Part shown: positions 54,398-62,659 of the stretch, one piece after another | Layout: each line of letters opens with the position of its first letter | Position numbering within the stretch: position 1 is the first letter of the stretch | Assembly (NCBI RefSeq): GCF_019925205.1 | Contig: NC_083560.1 | Span: 15,581,145-15,645,144 of the forward strand | Origin: Metopolophium dirhodum | Taxonomy: Eukaryota > Arthropoda > Insecta > Hemiptera > Aphididae | Length of the DNA stretch: 64,000 nt | Reading direction: 5' to 3' | The notes under the pieces: generated by a model | The model's database searches: none | The model's input: the letters and a program-made list of their open reading frames with translations, nothing else | Told to the model about the DNA's origin: nothing | Position numbers and translations under genes: made by a program

Positions 54398-55227
54398 TTG
54401 TTGATAATAAATGAAAATTCGTTTTGTGAAGTATACAAAGGCGGTTCTTCCAAGCCAATTGATATACAGCTGTCAACCCGATATTTCTAAAAACACAGAC
54501 GTTTGTTCTAATGAAACCATATCAGAATTACCTACATTCATGGAGGTTTTAAGGCGTTTCGTCAAAAAATCGAAAAATATAAAAACTATTCAAAAATTTA
54601 GTTTTTTTCTTTTCACCCTCGTAAACTGCCAACGCAAAAACGTCAGAACGCTATATGTGATAATGAAAAAAGCTGTTTACATTATCTTTCACTGAGTGCA
54701 ATCAGATGAACGCTAACTTAAATAGCTTAAACGATATTAGCGGGTCAATACCAACGTTTTACGAGTTATGACAATAAAATGTTGATAATTAATGAAAAAT
54801 CGTTTTGTGAAGTATACAAACGCTGTTCTTCCAAGTCAATTGATATACAGCTGTCAACCCGATATTTCTAAAAACACAGACGTCTGTTCTACTGAAACCA
54901 TATCAGAATAACCTACATTCATGGAGGTTTCAAGTCGTTTCGTCAAAAAATCGAAAAATATAAAAACTATTAAAAAATTTAGTTTCTTCCTTTTCGCCCT
55001 CGTAAACTGGCAACACCACAACGTCAGAACGCTATATCTGAAATTGTAAAAAAGCTAACTATATTATCTTTCTCTAATTGCAAACAGCAGAACGCTAACT
55101 TAAATAGCTTAAACGATATTAGTGGTTCAATAACAACGTTTTTCGAGTTATGACTAAAATTGTTGATAATAAATGAAAATTCGTTTTGTGAAGTATATAA
55201 AGGCGGTTCTTCTAAGCTAATTGATAT
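54398..55227 (+). repeat. Decayed right edge of the satellite array
   Basis: Landmarks 54398, 54779 and 55160. From about 54650 substitutions and small indels rise sharply: TATGTGATAATGAAAAAAGC, ACAAACGCTGTTCTTCC, GCGGGTCAATACC, TTCAATAACAACG. The last monomer is cut at offset 67 by the CAGGG terminus of the adjoining element. High divergence at an array edge is expected where unequal exchange no longer homogenises copies. Confidence 0.88.
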
Positions 55228-55260
55228 CAGGGCTTGAAACCGATTTCAAAACCGGTTTCA
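55228..55260 (+). repeat. Putative hAT terminal sequence with hairpin
   Basis: Starts with CAGGG. TGAAACCG at 55235-55242 and CGGTTTCA at 55253-55260 are exact inverted repeats around a 10-base loop. The matching right terminus is not in the window, so the terminal inverted repeat is unconfirmed. Confidence 0.5.
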
Positions 55261-55440
55261 GAAATTGGTATAAACCGTTAAAAAACCAACACCGAAATCA
55301 AAATCGAAAACGAAACCGAAGAAAATTGGATACCGGTATTATAATCTAAAACCGAAACCAAAAAAAATTGGTTACCGGTATTAAATATAAATTCAAAACC
55401 GAAATCGGAAAAAAATGGAAACGGTTATTATAATTTATAA
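55261..55440. repeat. Subterminal AAACCG / ATTGG-ACCGGTATT repeats
   Basis: Three degenerate copies of a 40-50 bp unit: an A-rich ATTGG or ATGG core, then TACCGGTATTA or ACGGTTATTA, then AATTCAAAACCGAAA-type sequence (near 55320, 55362 and 55408). Clustered short motifs next to a terminus are transposase binding sites in many hAT elements. That role is inferred here. Confidence 0.5.
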
Positions 55441-56325
55441 CTCAATTTTTTTAATTTTAATATTTTAAATAATGCTTTTTTTTGAATTAACGTAAAATAT
55501 TTTAAAATGTACGTAAATACGTAAATTGCATTGATACACCAATGGGATTTTGATTAAAATGTTGATAACCATTTCATTATTTGAAAAATTATTATTATTA
55601 TTATTATTATAATAGTAATGAATAATAAATAATATTAATAATAGATATTAATTATTTATTGGGCAGCACATTTGACAGATGACGGCCCGTATATGGGTCT
55701 ATTAATTTATTAGATTGTTATTTAATAGCATTAAGCTATTAAATACTGAATAGTACTATACTATTATAATCAAACTATACAATTTAAATAATAAGAAAAT
55801 CATATAATAATTACTGATAGAACCAATTATTTATAGAGGTACAATACCAGGAAAAACTGAAAATAGCACAGGTTTTAATTTGTGTGAGTGATCGTACGAC
55901 CATCACCGCTACTGCAGTCTGTAGGCCGTGGGGAGCAGAGACAATAATAATAACACTAATATAAAAATAAATTTAAAATATATAATATTGTTTAAGAATT
56001 ATTTAGTTATTAAAAATAACTGTATTTTTAATTTTTCCCTATTGCCCATACACTGTATAGTGTACCTATATAATATATATTTCGATATAGAATATTTTGA
56101 AATTTTCGTACTGTGTTTGCTGTAGTGCAGTCAGCGTGTTTGTCGTTCATTATAGTGTAGTTCCTTATCGGTTTACTTTTTTTATGTACAACTTGCAACT
56201 TTATAATTACGAGTCCATCCACGACAAAAACTTTTTCAATTTTATTTTTACTAAATGATTTATTTACTATAAATAAAGATACCTATTACCTACATCAGGT
56301 TGTTTCATTAATTACATAAGAAATC
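55441..56325. other. AT-rich sequence without a recognisable gene
   Basis: Mostly A and T with short microsatellites. It has a somewhat less AT-rich patch at about 55670-55700 and another at 55880-55940. I found no convincing ORF, RNA or promoter. Short open frames here begin at non-ATG codons and show no protein features. It probably is the untranslated leader of the hAT-like element. Confidence 0.6.
55588..55611. repeat. (ATT)n microsatellite
   Basis: About eight tandem ATT units, followed by degenerate AATA-type repeats to about 55650. Confidence 0.9.
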
Positions 56326-56448
56326 ATGGGTAGAAAGAATACCAATCCTGTTGGCCGTTTATTTTTCACTTTTAATAATGAAACAAATGAGTCCAAATGT
56401 ACTGTTGAAGGATGTATAAAACCTATTTTACAAAATCACTCCTATTGA
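56326..56448 (+). pseudogene. BED-type zinc finger start, degenerate hAT transposase fragment
   Basis: An ATG at 56326 opens a 40-codon frame ending at TGA 56446-56448. The peptide begins MGRKNTNPVGRLFF and has a C-x4-C pair (residues 25 and 30, in SKCTVEGC) followed by NHS. This layout, aromatic residues then a cysteine pair then an expected His-x-x-x-His, matches the first half of BED zinc fingers. After the stop the same frame continues with NIAL, where the domain's histidine part would be expected, so the TGA may be a disabling mutation. The LTR retrotransposon begins 45 bp further on and removes the rest. With only 40 residues the assignment is tentative. Confidence 0.4.
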
Positions 56449-56493
56449 AATATTGCTCTTATTTTTATCAAAAATTAAAAAATCATATTAAGT

Positions 56494-57397
56494 TGTGACT
56501 GCTCGATCATATTTGTCATGTTCTCGAAAGTCATGTGGCCGCCTCGAACATTTCACGGTCGCCAACCACGAACCGAGACCCGAAAGCCGGAGTGCCGTGG
56601 ATTTTTTTTTTAATATCTAAGAACGGGAATACATTTGACCCAATAATAGGAAAGGTGACCGACGGTGAAATAATAACACCTCAATTTGGGGAAAAATATA
56701 TATATATAAGTTTATTTGAATAAATTTTGGATTGAAGTTGGTGCCGAGAAAGCCGAAGGCATAAAACTCGGTCAAAGTAAAGTTATAAAGATAATAATAA
56801 TACATTTTAATAATAATAATATAAAATATAAACATTACTCACCACACGGCTCCGACGGAGCGGTTTACCGGCGGAAGGACAACAATAATGTACCATAATA
56901 ATAATAAGTATAATAATAATAATATAATAATAATAATATCGTAATAATACCCTAAAAGTACCGGCCACGGTGAGAATAATAATAAAGATGTACCAAAACG
57001 TTACCAGTAAAATAGTGTGTGTCCTGTGCCGCCCTTCGGCGCATCAGCGAAACGCTTGCTACTCGCTCATGGTACCGGGAGCTCAGACGGGAAAAAAGGT
57101 AGTGGTGGCTTTTGCTGGTGTTGGTCAGTACTTTGCGATCTTTGGTGGCACGGAACACGACAGGTGAGGGAGGGGGTCACATACGTACAGATAACATGAG
57201 TGGCCGGTACTCTGGGCCGTGGGTACTAGGAGGGGAGCGTGTGTGCGACTGCCGGAACGGTGGTGCAGTATTGGATCGGCGGAGACTGAGGCGCGCGGGA
57301 TAGTATTTCTTATCTATCTCGTCGCATTTCGCGCTCCTACGGTACCTGCTAGTACAATTATAAATTATAATAATATTGGTTTGCGTTGGATGTCACA
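56494..57397 (-). repeat. Left LTR (3' LTR of the minus-strand element), 904 bp
   Basis: Bounded by TGTGACTGC at 56494 and GATGTCACA ending at 57397, giving the short terminal inverted repeat TGTGAC/GTCACA. It matches 62660-63563 at a constant offset of 6166 bp; the one difference I found is C at 56504 against T at 62670. A minus-strand AATAAA at 56716-56711 is a candidate polyadenylation signal. The TA-rich stretch at 56816-56835 could serve as a TATA region, with low confidence. It also contains AAT microsatellites (about 56895-56939) and a 13-base dyad, GCTCCGACGGAGC, at 56849-56861. Confidence 0.93.
56554..56564 (-). other. Second tRNA-Arg-complementary motif inside the LTR
   Basis: CACGGTCGCCA on the plus strand is identical to the last 11 bases of the tRNA-Arg 3' end that forms the PBS at 62647-62657. 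The right LTR has it at 62720-62730. It sits in the likely U5, 63 bp from the true PBS in the right LTR and in the same orientation. It could be a duplicated or accessory primer contact, or chance. Confidence 0.45.
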
Positions 57398-57408
57398 GAA
57401 ACCCCCCC
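57398..57408 (-). other. Polypurine tract for plus-strand priming
   Basis: On the minus strand GGGGGGGTTTC lies directly before the LTR start TGTGAC. G-rich tracts at this place prime plus-strand DNA synthesis in LTR retrotransposons. The TTTC between the G7 run and the LTR is slightly unusual. The same sequence follows the right LTR at 63564-63574. Confidence 0.7.
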
Positions 57409-57529
57409 ATGAAAGTTCGATACATCGGAGAGAGCTTTCATGGATGACGATGCTTGAACGCAAACTTAAATAATAATCGGTAATAATAATTGACGGGAAT
57501 TTCATACGAGAGATGTGTTCGATCCGTTC
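57409..57529 (-). other. Short 3' untranslated region with hairpin beside the polypurine tract
   Basis: Between the pol stop and the polypurine tract. CATGAAAG at 57408-57415 and CTTTCATG at 57435-57442 are exact 8-bp inverted repeats with a 19-base loop, so the stem abuts the G7 run. No env or other ORF of note is present. Confidence 0.6.
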
Positions 57530-60500
57530 TTATGATACCTGAGTGCTAACAATGACTTCAGCCTGCTGCAATGGTGAACTGATCGGTTCGTAAAACGGAC
57601 GGAGGTGGATAATATTGTAAGTCCCAATAGTTCTGTTGGTGTTTGGATCTGCCAGAGTATATGCATTGTCTTGACGACGGCTGGTGATCACGTAGGGCCC
57701 TTCGTATAGCAAGAAAAATTTCTGTATACATTTGTCGACGGATGAACTTAGGCGATGCGTTTTCACCAACACGCGGGTACCGATGACAAATGATAGGGGT
57801 ACGCCCTGCTTGTCATGGCGGTGTTTTCTTCTTTCGGAATGGGTGAGCTGGATCTCTCGGGCCATGGTCAGTTTAGTTCTCTGTGCTAGAGGATGACGAA
57901 GAGGGAACGAAACGACATTTCCGAATGGGTTATATTGTTCAACGGAAAGAAAAAGCTCTTGTGGGGTGTGGCCTATTGACTCATGGACTGTGTTGTTTAA
58001 CACCCATTCAATGTACGATACGTACCGTGGCCACTCGGTATGGTTTTCGTGGCAGTACGCCCGGAACATGCGTCCGAGTTCTCTCATTACTCTCTCAGCT
58101 GGATTGGACTGGGGATGGTACACAGACGTCATTGTTGGCGGTACACCGAGGGCTAACAACCGATTCTGCCACACGTTGCTCCGGAACTGTACACCGTGAT
58201 CGGATACGATGCATCGGGGTTTACCGTATGTGGATATATAATCATCAATCATGCGATTGGTTACCACGACAGTGGTGGCCTTCTTCACTGGGTATAGACG
58301 GACAAATCGGGAGAAGTTATCTAGTACGACAAAAATATATCGGACTTGGTTCCAACCCGGAGGGAGAGGGCCATATAGATCGACTATTACACGCCCGAGT
58401 GGGACATCGGCCAGAACAGATCGCATTTCCCCTTCTATACGGACTGTGGACGCTTTAGTCTTCTGACACAACACACAACTTCGGACTACTTCCCGGATAC
58501 GTGACTGGAAGCTTTTGAAAAAACAGAAATCCCGTATGGCGAATATACACTTCTTTGGTCCGACATGGCCAAAATGACGATGCACCTGAGTGATCAGTTC
58601 TTCTACCCTGTTGATGGGGATGTAAACCAGCCATTGATCAGTAGACTTGTGTCGTCGATAAAACAGTACCCCCTCTACTAAGCTATAGTGTTCGAGATAC
58701 GGGGTCTGCTGACTCTGGGGGTCTTTCAGCAACTGTTGAAGTCTATCGAGGTTAGGGTCCTCCCTCTGGGACAAGCAAATAGATTTGAAAGACGAAATTT
58801 GACGCTCAAACTCAGCTTGAACCTTTTTTGACGTGATTGTTAAAACACACGGACAACTGGATATCACCTTCTCCGCCTCCTCTCGTCCGGCAGGACTTCT
58901 AAATAGAGCATCAATAACATTATCTGAGCCGGGGATGTGTTTTACTTGTAGATTGAACTCTTGAAGGTGTAACGTCCGTCGAGTTAATCGAACGTTTCGC
59001 AGGCGACATTGGAATAAAAAAGTTAAGGCTTGATGATCAGTCAGGACAGTGACTGGGTATCCTAGGATGAATACCCAAAACTTCTCACAAGCAAAGACTA
59101 TAGATAACAATTCCAATTCTGTTATGGAGTAATTACGCTCAGCGGTGTTTAACGTGCGGCTAGCAAAAGATATGGTACGTCGGTCTCCGCTTGGAGAGAT
59201 TTGAAACAGCTCAGCACCGAGTCCAACTTTACTCGCATCAGTCTGAAGGTAAAACCTCTGGTCGAAATGTGGATGTGACAGATATTGTTCTGTGAATGAT
59301 TCACGGACCGCATTAAATAGCTTCAGCTTTTCATACCCAAAACGCCAAGTGCAATCTTTTTTGATGAGTTCAATAAGCGGGCTTATAATTGAGGCATAGT
59401 GACACGAAAATTTCCGATAGAAATTACAAAAACCAATAAATGATTGTAGCTCTTTTTTATTCCGAGGTTGGGGAAACTCACGAATGGCTTGAAGCTTTGA
59501 CGGATCCATAGACATCCCAAGTGGAGTCACAATGTGTCCGAGGAACTTGATCTTTTGTCGGAGAAACTCACACTTGGACAATTTCAATGTCATTCCTGAC
59601 ATGGATATTCTCTTAAACAAAGCGGCGAGGCGTACAAGATGATCGTCAAACGAGGTGGATGAAATTAAAACGTCGTCGACATATATGTGCAGATCGTCTA
59701 GGTTGTTGTCTGTCCCATTGATTTTAATGTTTAGCACAGCCTCTAGTGCTTTGCCGAATGCTGTATTCGAAATGTTTAGACCGAAAGGTACGACGCAGAA
59801 CTGATAGGTCCGCCCTTCAAAAACAAACGCTGTGAATTTACGTACTGTGGGATGTAACGGCACTTGCCAATATCCGGCACTAAAATCCAGACTGGAGAAA
59901 ATTGTTTTCCCCCCGAACCGAGCTAAAAGTTGGTCAAGTGGAGGGGACGTATCGCGCATCGGTAAAATTAACCGATTCACGCGTCGGGCATCGAGACATA
60001 AACGAACTGACCCATCCGTTTTCGCTACACATACAATCGGGTTGCAGTAAGGGGAGGAACATCGTTCGACAACCCCCCAGGAGAGCATTCGTTGGAGTTC
60101 CTTTTCAACAGCAGGTCTACGGGAGAATGGTATTGGGTATGGTTTCACTTTGAAAGGTACATCTTCTGATACTACAAAACAGCAACTGTATAATTTGTTT
60201 AGCCCAGGTCGATCATCAAAAATGCTATGATATTGGACCAGTAGACTTATGAGCTTTGATCGTTCCTTATCCGGTACCTCTTGGAAATTTACTATACACT
60301 CGGGCCATGGTTTTGCAAGTGGATCGGTAACTGATTGTGTATGATCGACACAGACCAATGGGTCACACGGAACGGATGTCAGCGTAGAGACTTGCTTTAC
60401 GAAAGAAATGTCAGATATGCAGTGTTCCATTGCAGTAGGCATGAGTCGGTCTAGTTCATGATGTACGATGATCTGGGTTATCTGGGTAGATGTGATATCT

Positions 60501-60982
60501 CCGATCTCTGGCCGGAATGGCGAAACGGTGTTCCATTTCGGGAACTCGACCTGGTGGGTTACATAATTCAAAACGACACCGTATTGGGTAAGCCAGTCAT
60601 CGCCGAGAATCATTTCAGTGGACAGATGGGGAATAACCAGAAAAATCCATGGAGCTTCATGTCCAAACACACTTAGTGGTACATACACTTGCCGGGTGAT
60701 CTTCTTACTTCGACCTTGGATGGCGGTGGAAATAGTGACCCCCGTTACGGGAAGCGTAGACAGTTTCGATGCGGTGTTAGTTTGACTCTTCATGGTCACG
60801 AAAAATTGTTCGGAGACCGCAGATATGGACGCACCAGAATCCAACAGTGCGGACGTACTTATTCCGAAAATTTCGACGTGAAGCTCAGGACGTTTCACAG
60901 TGCGTTCAGGAAAATCAATGGGAGACGAAAATGGTTGGTTGCAGGCAGATGGGTTTTGGCTCTCGTCACGTGCTGCAATCAC
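57530..60982 (-). CDS. pol: Pol polyprotein: protease, reverse transcriptase, RNase H, integrase
   Basis: Uninterrupted frame of 1150 codons from a GTG at 60982; the frame is open back to 61024, and entry is probably by -1 frameshift from the gag-like ORF, so the GTG is not a real start. Protease: LLDSGAS with the active-site Asp at 48. Reverse transcriptase about 280-500: LDFSAGYWQ (Asp 366), VVPFGLN, YVDD at 434-437. RNase H about 575-695: TDAS (Asp 582), Glu 622, TDH (Asp 649). Integrase: zinc-binding His 801/806 and Cys 836/839, core Asp 868, Asp 928 and Glu 963 (34 residues between the last two, one fewer than in many relatives), then a GPY/F module at 1095-1097. The polyprotein copies element RNA into DNA and inserts it in the genome. 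All catalytic residues are present, so the enzymes look functional. There is no chromodomain or env. Confidence 0.93.
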   Translation of the reverse strand: MIAARDESQNPSACNQPFSSPIDFPERTVKRPELHVEIFGISTSALLDSGASISAVSEQFFVTMKSQTNTASKLSTLPVTGVTISTAIQGRSKKITRQVYVPLSVFGHEAPWIFLVIPHLSTEMILGDDWLTQYGVVLNYVTHQVEFPKWNTVSPFRPEIGDITSTQITQIIVHHELDRLMPTAMEHCISDISFVKQVSTLTSVPCDPLVCVDHTQSVTDPLAKPWPECIVNFQEVPDKERSKLISLLVQYHSIFDDRPGLNKLYSCCFVVSEDVPFKVKPYPIPFSRRPAVEKELQRMLSWGVVERCSSPYCNPIVCVAKTDGSVRLCLDARRVNRLILPMRDTSPPLDQLLARFGGKTIFSSLDFSAGYWQVPLHPTVRKFTAFVFEGRTYQFCVVPFGLNISNTAFGKALEAVLNIKINGTDNNLDDLHIYVDDVLISSTSFDDHLVRLAALFKRISMSGMTLKLSKCEFLRQKIKFLGHIVTPLGMSMDPSKLQAIREFPQPRNKKELQSFIGFCNFYRKFSCHYASIISPLIELIKKDCTWRFGYEKLKLFNAVRESFTEQYLSHPHFDQRFYLQTDASKVGLGAELFQISPSGDRRTISFASRTLNTAERNYSITELELLSIVFACEKFWVFILGYPVTVLTDHQALTFLFQCRLRNVRLTRRTLHLQEFNLQVKHIPGSDNVIDALFRSPAGREEAEKVISSCPCVLTITSKKVQAEFERQISSFKSICLSQREDPNLDRLQQLLKDPQSQQTPYLEHYSLVEGVLFYRRHKSTDQWLVYIPINRVEELITQVHRHFGHVGPKKCIFAIRDFCFFKSFQSRIREVVRSCVLCQKTKASTVRIEGEMRSVLADVPLGRVIVDLYGPLPPGWNQVRYIFVVLDNFSRFVRLYPVKKATTVVVTNRMIDDYISTYGKPRCIVSDHGVQFRSNVWQNRLLALGVPPTMTSVYHPQSNPAERVMRELGRMFRAYCHENHTEWPRYVSYIEWVLNNTVHESIGHTPQELFLSVEQYNPFGNVVSFPLRHPLAQRTKLTMAREIQLTHSERRKHRHDKQGVPLSFVIGTRVLVKTHRLSSSVDKCIQKFFLLYEGPYVITSRRQDNAYTLADPNTNRTIGTYNIIHLRPFYEPISSPLQQAEVIVSTQVS

Positions 60983-61659
60983 TGGCGAGAAGCTTCCTCG
61001 TTTCCAAAAAATGACGAATGACCCTCACCTGTGGTATTCAACATTGTATAATTACCCACGGGATTCATTGTTGATGATGTAGGTATGGTGTTTCCCTTAA
61101 ATGATTGAAAACCTCGGGACATATCTGGCGGTGCTGGGGTGTGCGTTGGTAACCCAGCTGCCTCATTGGCGGGTGGTGTTGGATGTGGTTGTTCGACAAA
61201 ACGGTTCAACTCACTCTGGATTGTACGAACATCGTCCTCCAGCGAGATTATACGGTTGGTGTTGCGTCCGATAGTTTCGTTCAGTTTAACCGTTTGATGT
61301 TCAGAACGAGCCATGTCATCTTCTAATTTTGTGGTTCGTGTATCAATTGACTGCCACCTCTCCAAACATTCATCCCACCGCGCAGTCATATCCCCCCTCA
61401 TGACCTGGATTCCGGCTTCATTGGACCGTTGACTTGCCAGTAACTGCTTAAACATATTCTGAATCGTTTGATCGGGGGTGCTCGGCTTGTATGTGGATTG
61501 ACTATAGATCATCTTTACAGTCTCAGTGGTTCCAGTGTCAATAGACGTTGTGACAACAGGAGGCATGTTGGATCCGGACGGGGTTAAAATTTCTGGTTGG
61601 AGAATTTGATCGATTAATCGGACTGGTGGCTTGGTGTTTCTTTTCCCGGCACTGTCCAT
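60979..61659 (-). CDS. gag: Gag-like ORF, 226 residues, coiled coil, no capsid motif or zinc knuckle seen
   Basis: The first ATG in the frame is at 61659; the frame is open a little further upstream but has a stop at 61689-61687. Residues 65-156 have a coiled-coil character (KLEDD, RIISLEDDVR, IQSELNRF). A proline-rich stretch follows at 159-178 and the tail is Ser/Thr/Gly-rich. I see no CCHC knuckle and no major homology region. Typical gag proteins of related elements are roughly twice this length. Its position 5' of pol, overlapping it by 43 bp in the frame from which -1 leads into pol, supports a gag identity. It may be a deleted gag or an unrelated fast-evolving ORF. A run TTTTTTGGAAAC on the minus strand (61011-61000) inside the overlap is a possible slip site but not a perfect heptamer. 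Confidence 0.6.
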   Translation of the reverse strand: MDSAGKRNTKPPVRLIDQILQPEILTPSGSNMPPVVTTSIDTGTTETVKMIYSQSTYKPSTPDQTIQNMFKQLLASQRSNEAGIQVMRGDMTARWDECLERWQSIDTRTTKLEDDMARSEHQTVKLNETIGRNTNRIISLEDDVRTIQSELNRFVEQPHPTPPANEAAGLPTHTPAPPDMSRGFQSFKGNTIPTSSTMNPVGNYTMLNTTGEGHSSFFGNEEASRQ

Positions 61660-62640
61660 CCACGAACAGGTCAAACAATATAGATGCTACGACTGATGAG
61701 ATTCAAAAAAAAAAACAGACAACCCACAACGAGACGTTCGAAAGTAACAGAAAACGGTCAACAAATTATATTGAGGACAAAAACAATATTAATACGACTG
61801 CCAAACAGCGAGAAAAATAAATAAATAAGTATCTAATTGTCTTACGACAAAAGATTAATTAAGAAAAACAATATGTAAAACGAGAATGAGTATCCTAGGA
61901 CAAATATGTCGATAGCGAAATAAGTTATGAAATTAATCTATCAATGAAAATGATCACCGGTAACGCCGGGCGACACATGAACAACAAACTAGTTTGTTTG
62001 GTAATAAAATTTTGAAAATCACCGTGGCGCGGGATATATTAGAATATATGTGCATAATTCACATGAATAGTATAATAAAAAAAATAATAACTAAAATAAC
62101 TCAATACTACACAAAGAATGATTAACGAATAATAGTTGTACTCATACAGTACTAGGAGAATTCAAAAATAATTATTCGTGTTGAACGACAACAATTAGAG
62201 TCGTTAGTACGGAATAATACGAAAACGCGACAATCGTCGATACTGAAACCACGATCGATTTAAACCTTTTTTTTTTTTTTATATATCTTTTTACACACGG
62301 ATTATTATAATTTATATTCTATTAAATCAACCCTATTGTATGTAATTGTTTCCACGGATACCTGTTTCGGCGTTATCGCACAACGACGTCGCGGCAATGC
62401 CTTACAGCGCACGTACTTGGCGTGTGACTCCGGCCTTTGACCGGTCAACGTCGTCGCGACCTTACGTAACTATTCACTTTTACTGGTCATCGCCGTTTCC
62501 GTTATTAAACATAGCATACCAAAATAAAATAATTATTCGGATACCCACAATACAGTCAAATATATTAATCAAATGCCGGTCACATTACTGTCCAAAATGT
62601 ACCCAATATAAATATGAACAATTTTTTTTTTTTTTTTCGG
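61660..62640 (-). other. Retrotransposon 5' leader, about 1 kb, non-coding
   Basis: Lies between the PBS and the gag-like ATG. AT-rich, with homopolymer T runs on the plus strand near 62268-62280 and 62622-62637. On the minus strand I find no open frame that could hold a missing capsid region. A plus-strand frame at 62346-62672 is antisense and shows no protein features. Confidence 0.7.
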
Positions 62641-62657
62641 TCCTGTCACGGTCGCCA
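62641..62657 (-). other. Primer binding site, complementary to tRNA-Arg
   Basis: The plus strand reads TCCTGTCACGGTCGCCA, which is the 3' end of insect tRNA-Arg(UCG) including the added CCA. On the minus strand this is TGGCGACCGTGACAGGA, two bases downstream of the end of the 5' LTR. Reverse transcription of the element is primed here. The mdg1 and 412 elements of Drosophila are known to use tRNA-Arg. Confidence 0.85.
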
Positions 62658-62659
62658 TC

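Larger units (their letters stand above)
1..55227 (+). repeat. 381-bp satellite DNA array, about 145 tandem monomers
   Basis: Head-to-tail array. I used the recurring string (A/T)TGTTGATAAT as the monomer landmark and found it at 145 places (151, 535, 943, 1325, 1689 ... 54398, 54779, 55160). Nearly all successive distances are 380-382 bp. Two alternative left junctions occur: type A reads CCAATGTTTTAGGAATTATG before the landmark, type B reads CCAACGTTTTTCAAGTTATG. Several alternative right halves exist (for example CTGGCAACACCACAACGTCA against CTGCCAACGCAAAAACGTCA). Left and right variants recombine freely, giving a mosaic of higher-order repeats. 381 bp is about two nucleosome repeat lengths. 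No transposon interrupts the array before 55228. The array enters the window already in progress at base 1. The chromosomal role (centromeric, subtelomeric or heterochromatic) cannot be told from sequence. Confidence 0.98.
55228..56493 (+). mobile_element. hAT-like DNA transposon, 5' part, interrupted by the LTR retrotransposon
   Basis: The satellite breaks off at 55227 and CAGGGCTTGAAACC begins at 55228. CAGGG or CAGTG termini followed by subterminal repeats are typical of hAT elements. A frame resembling a BED zinc finger start, the usual N-terminal domain of hAT transposases, lies at 56326. The eight satellite bases before the terminus, ATTGATAT at 55220-55227, would be the target-site duplication; its partner should lie beyond the other end, outside the window. 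The LTR at 56494 interrupts the element, so the remaining transposase and right terminus would be to the right of 64000. Family assignment rests on these two signals only. Confidence 0.55.

Noticed and set aside
151..54695. About 110 open frames of 60-107 codons in the satellite, with proteins starting MLIINE, MKIRF, MKNRF or MEVL
   Set aside because: They repeat every 381 bp because the monomer repeats. The same DNA is open in different frames in different monomers, depending on single substitutions (GAAAACC against TAAAAAC). Many begin at TTG, and ends shift with homopolymer length. No domain or signal peptide is evident and changes are not biased to silent sites.
1..55227. CRISPR-like regular spacing
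   Set aside because: The period is 381 bp, there are no unique spacers between short repeats, no cas genes occur, and the context is eukaryotic.
55928..56222. Frames of 64-65 codons on both strands near 56 kb
   Set aside because: Start codons are non-ATG in the plus-strand case, composition is that of AT-rich DNA, and no conserved motif is visible.
56535..57473. Short frames of 60-84 codons in the LTR, repeated at 62701-63639
   Set aside because: They are duplicated only because the LTR is duplicated. They overlap each other in several frames and on both strands.
57398..57529. An env-like third ORF
   Set aside because: Only 132 bp separate the pol stop from the LTR, so there is no room for an envelope gene.
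57883..58458. Plus-strand frame of 191 codons, and others at 59832-61082
   Set aside because: They lie antisense to the intact pol gene and show no domain features. They are shadows of pol codon usage.
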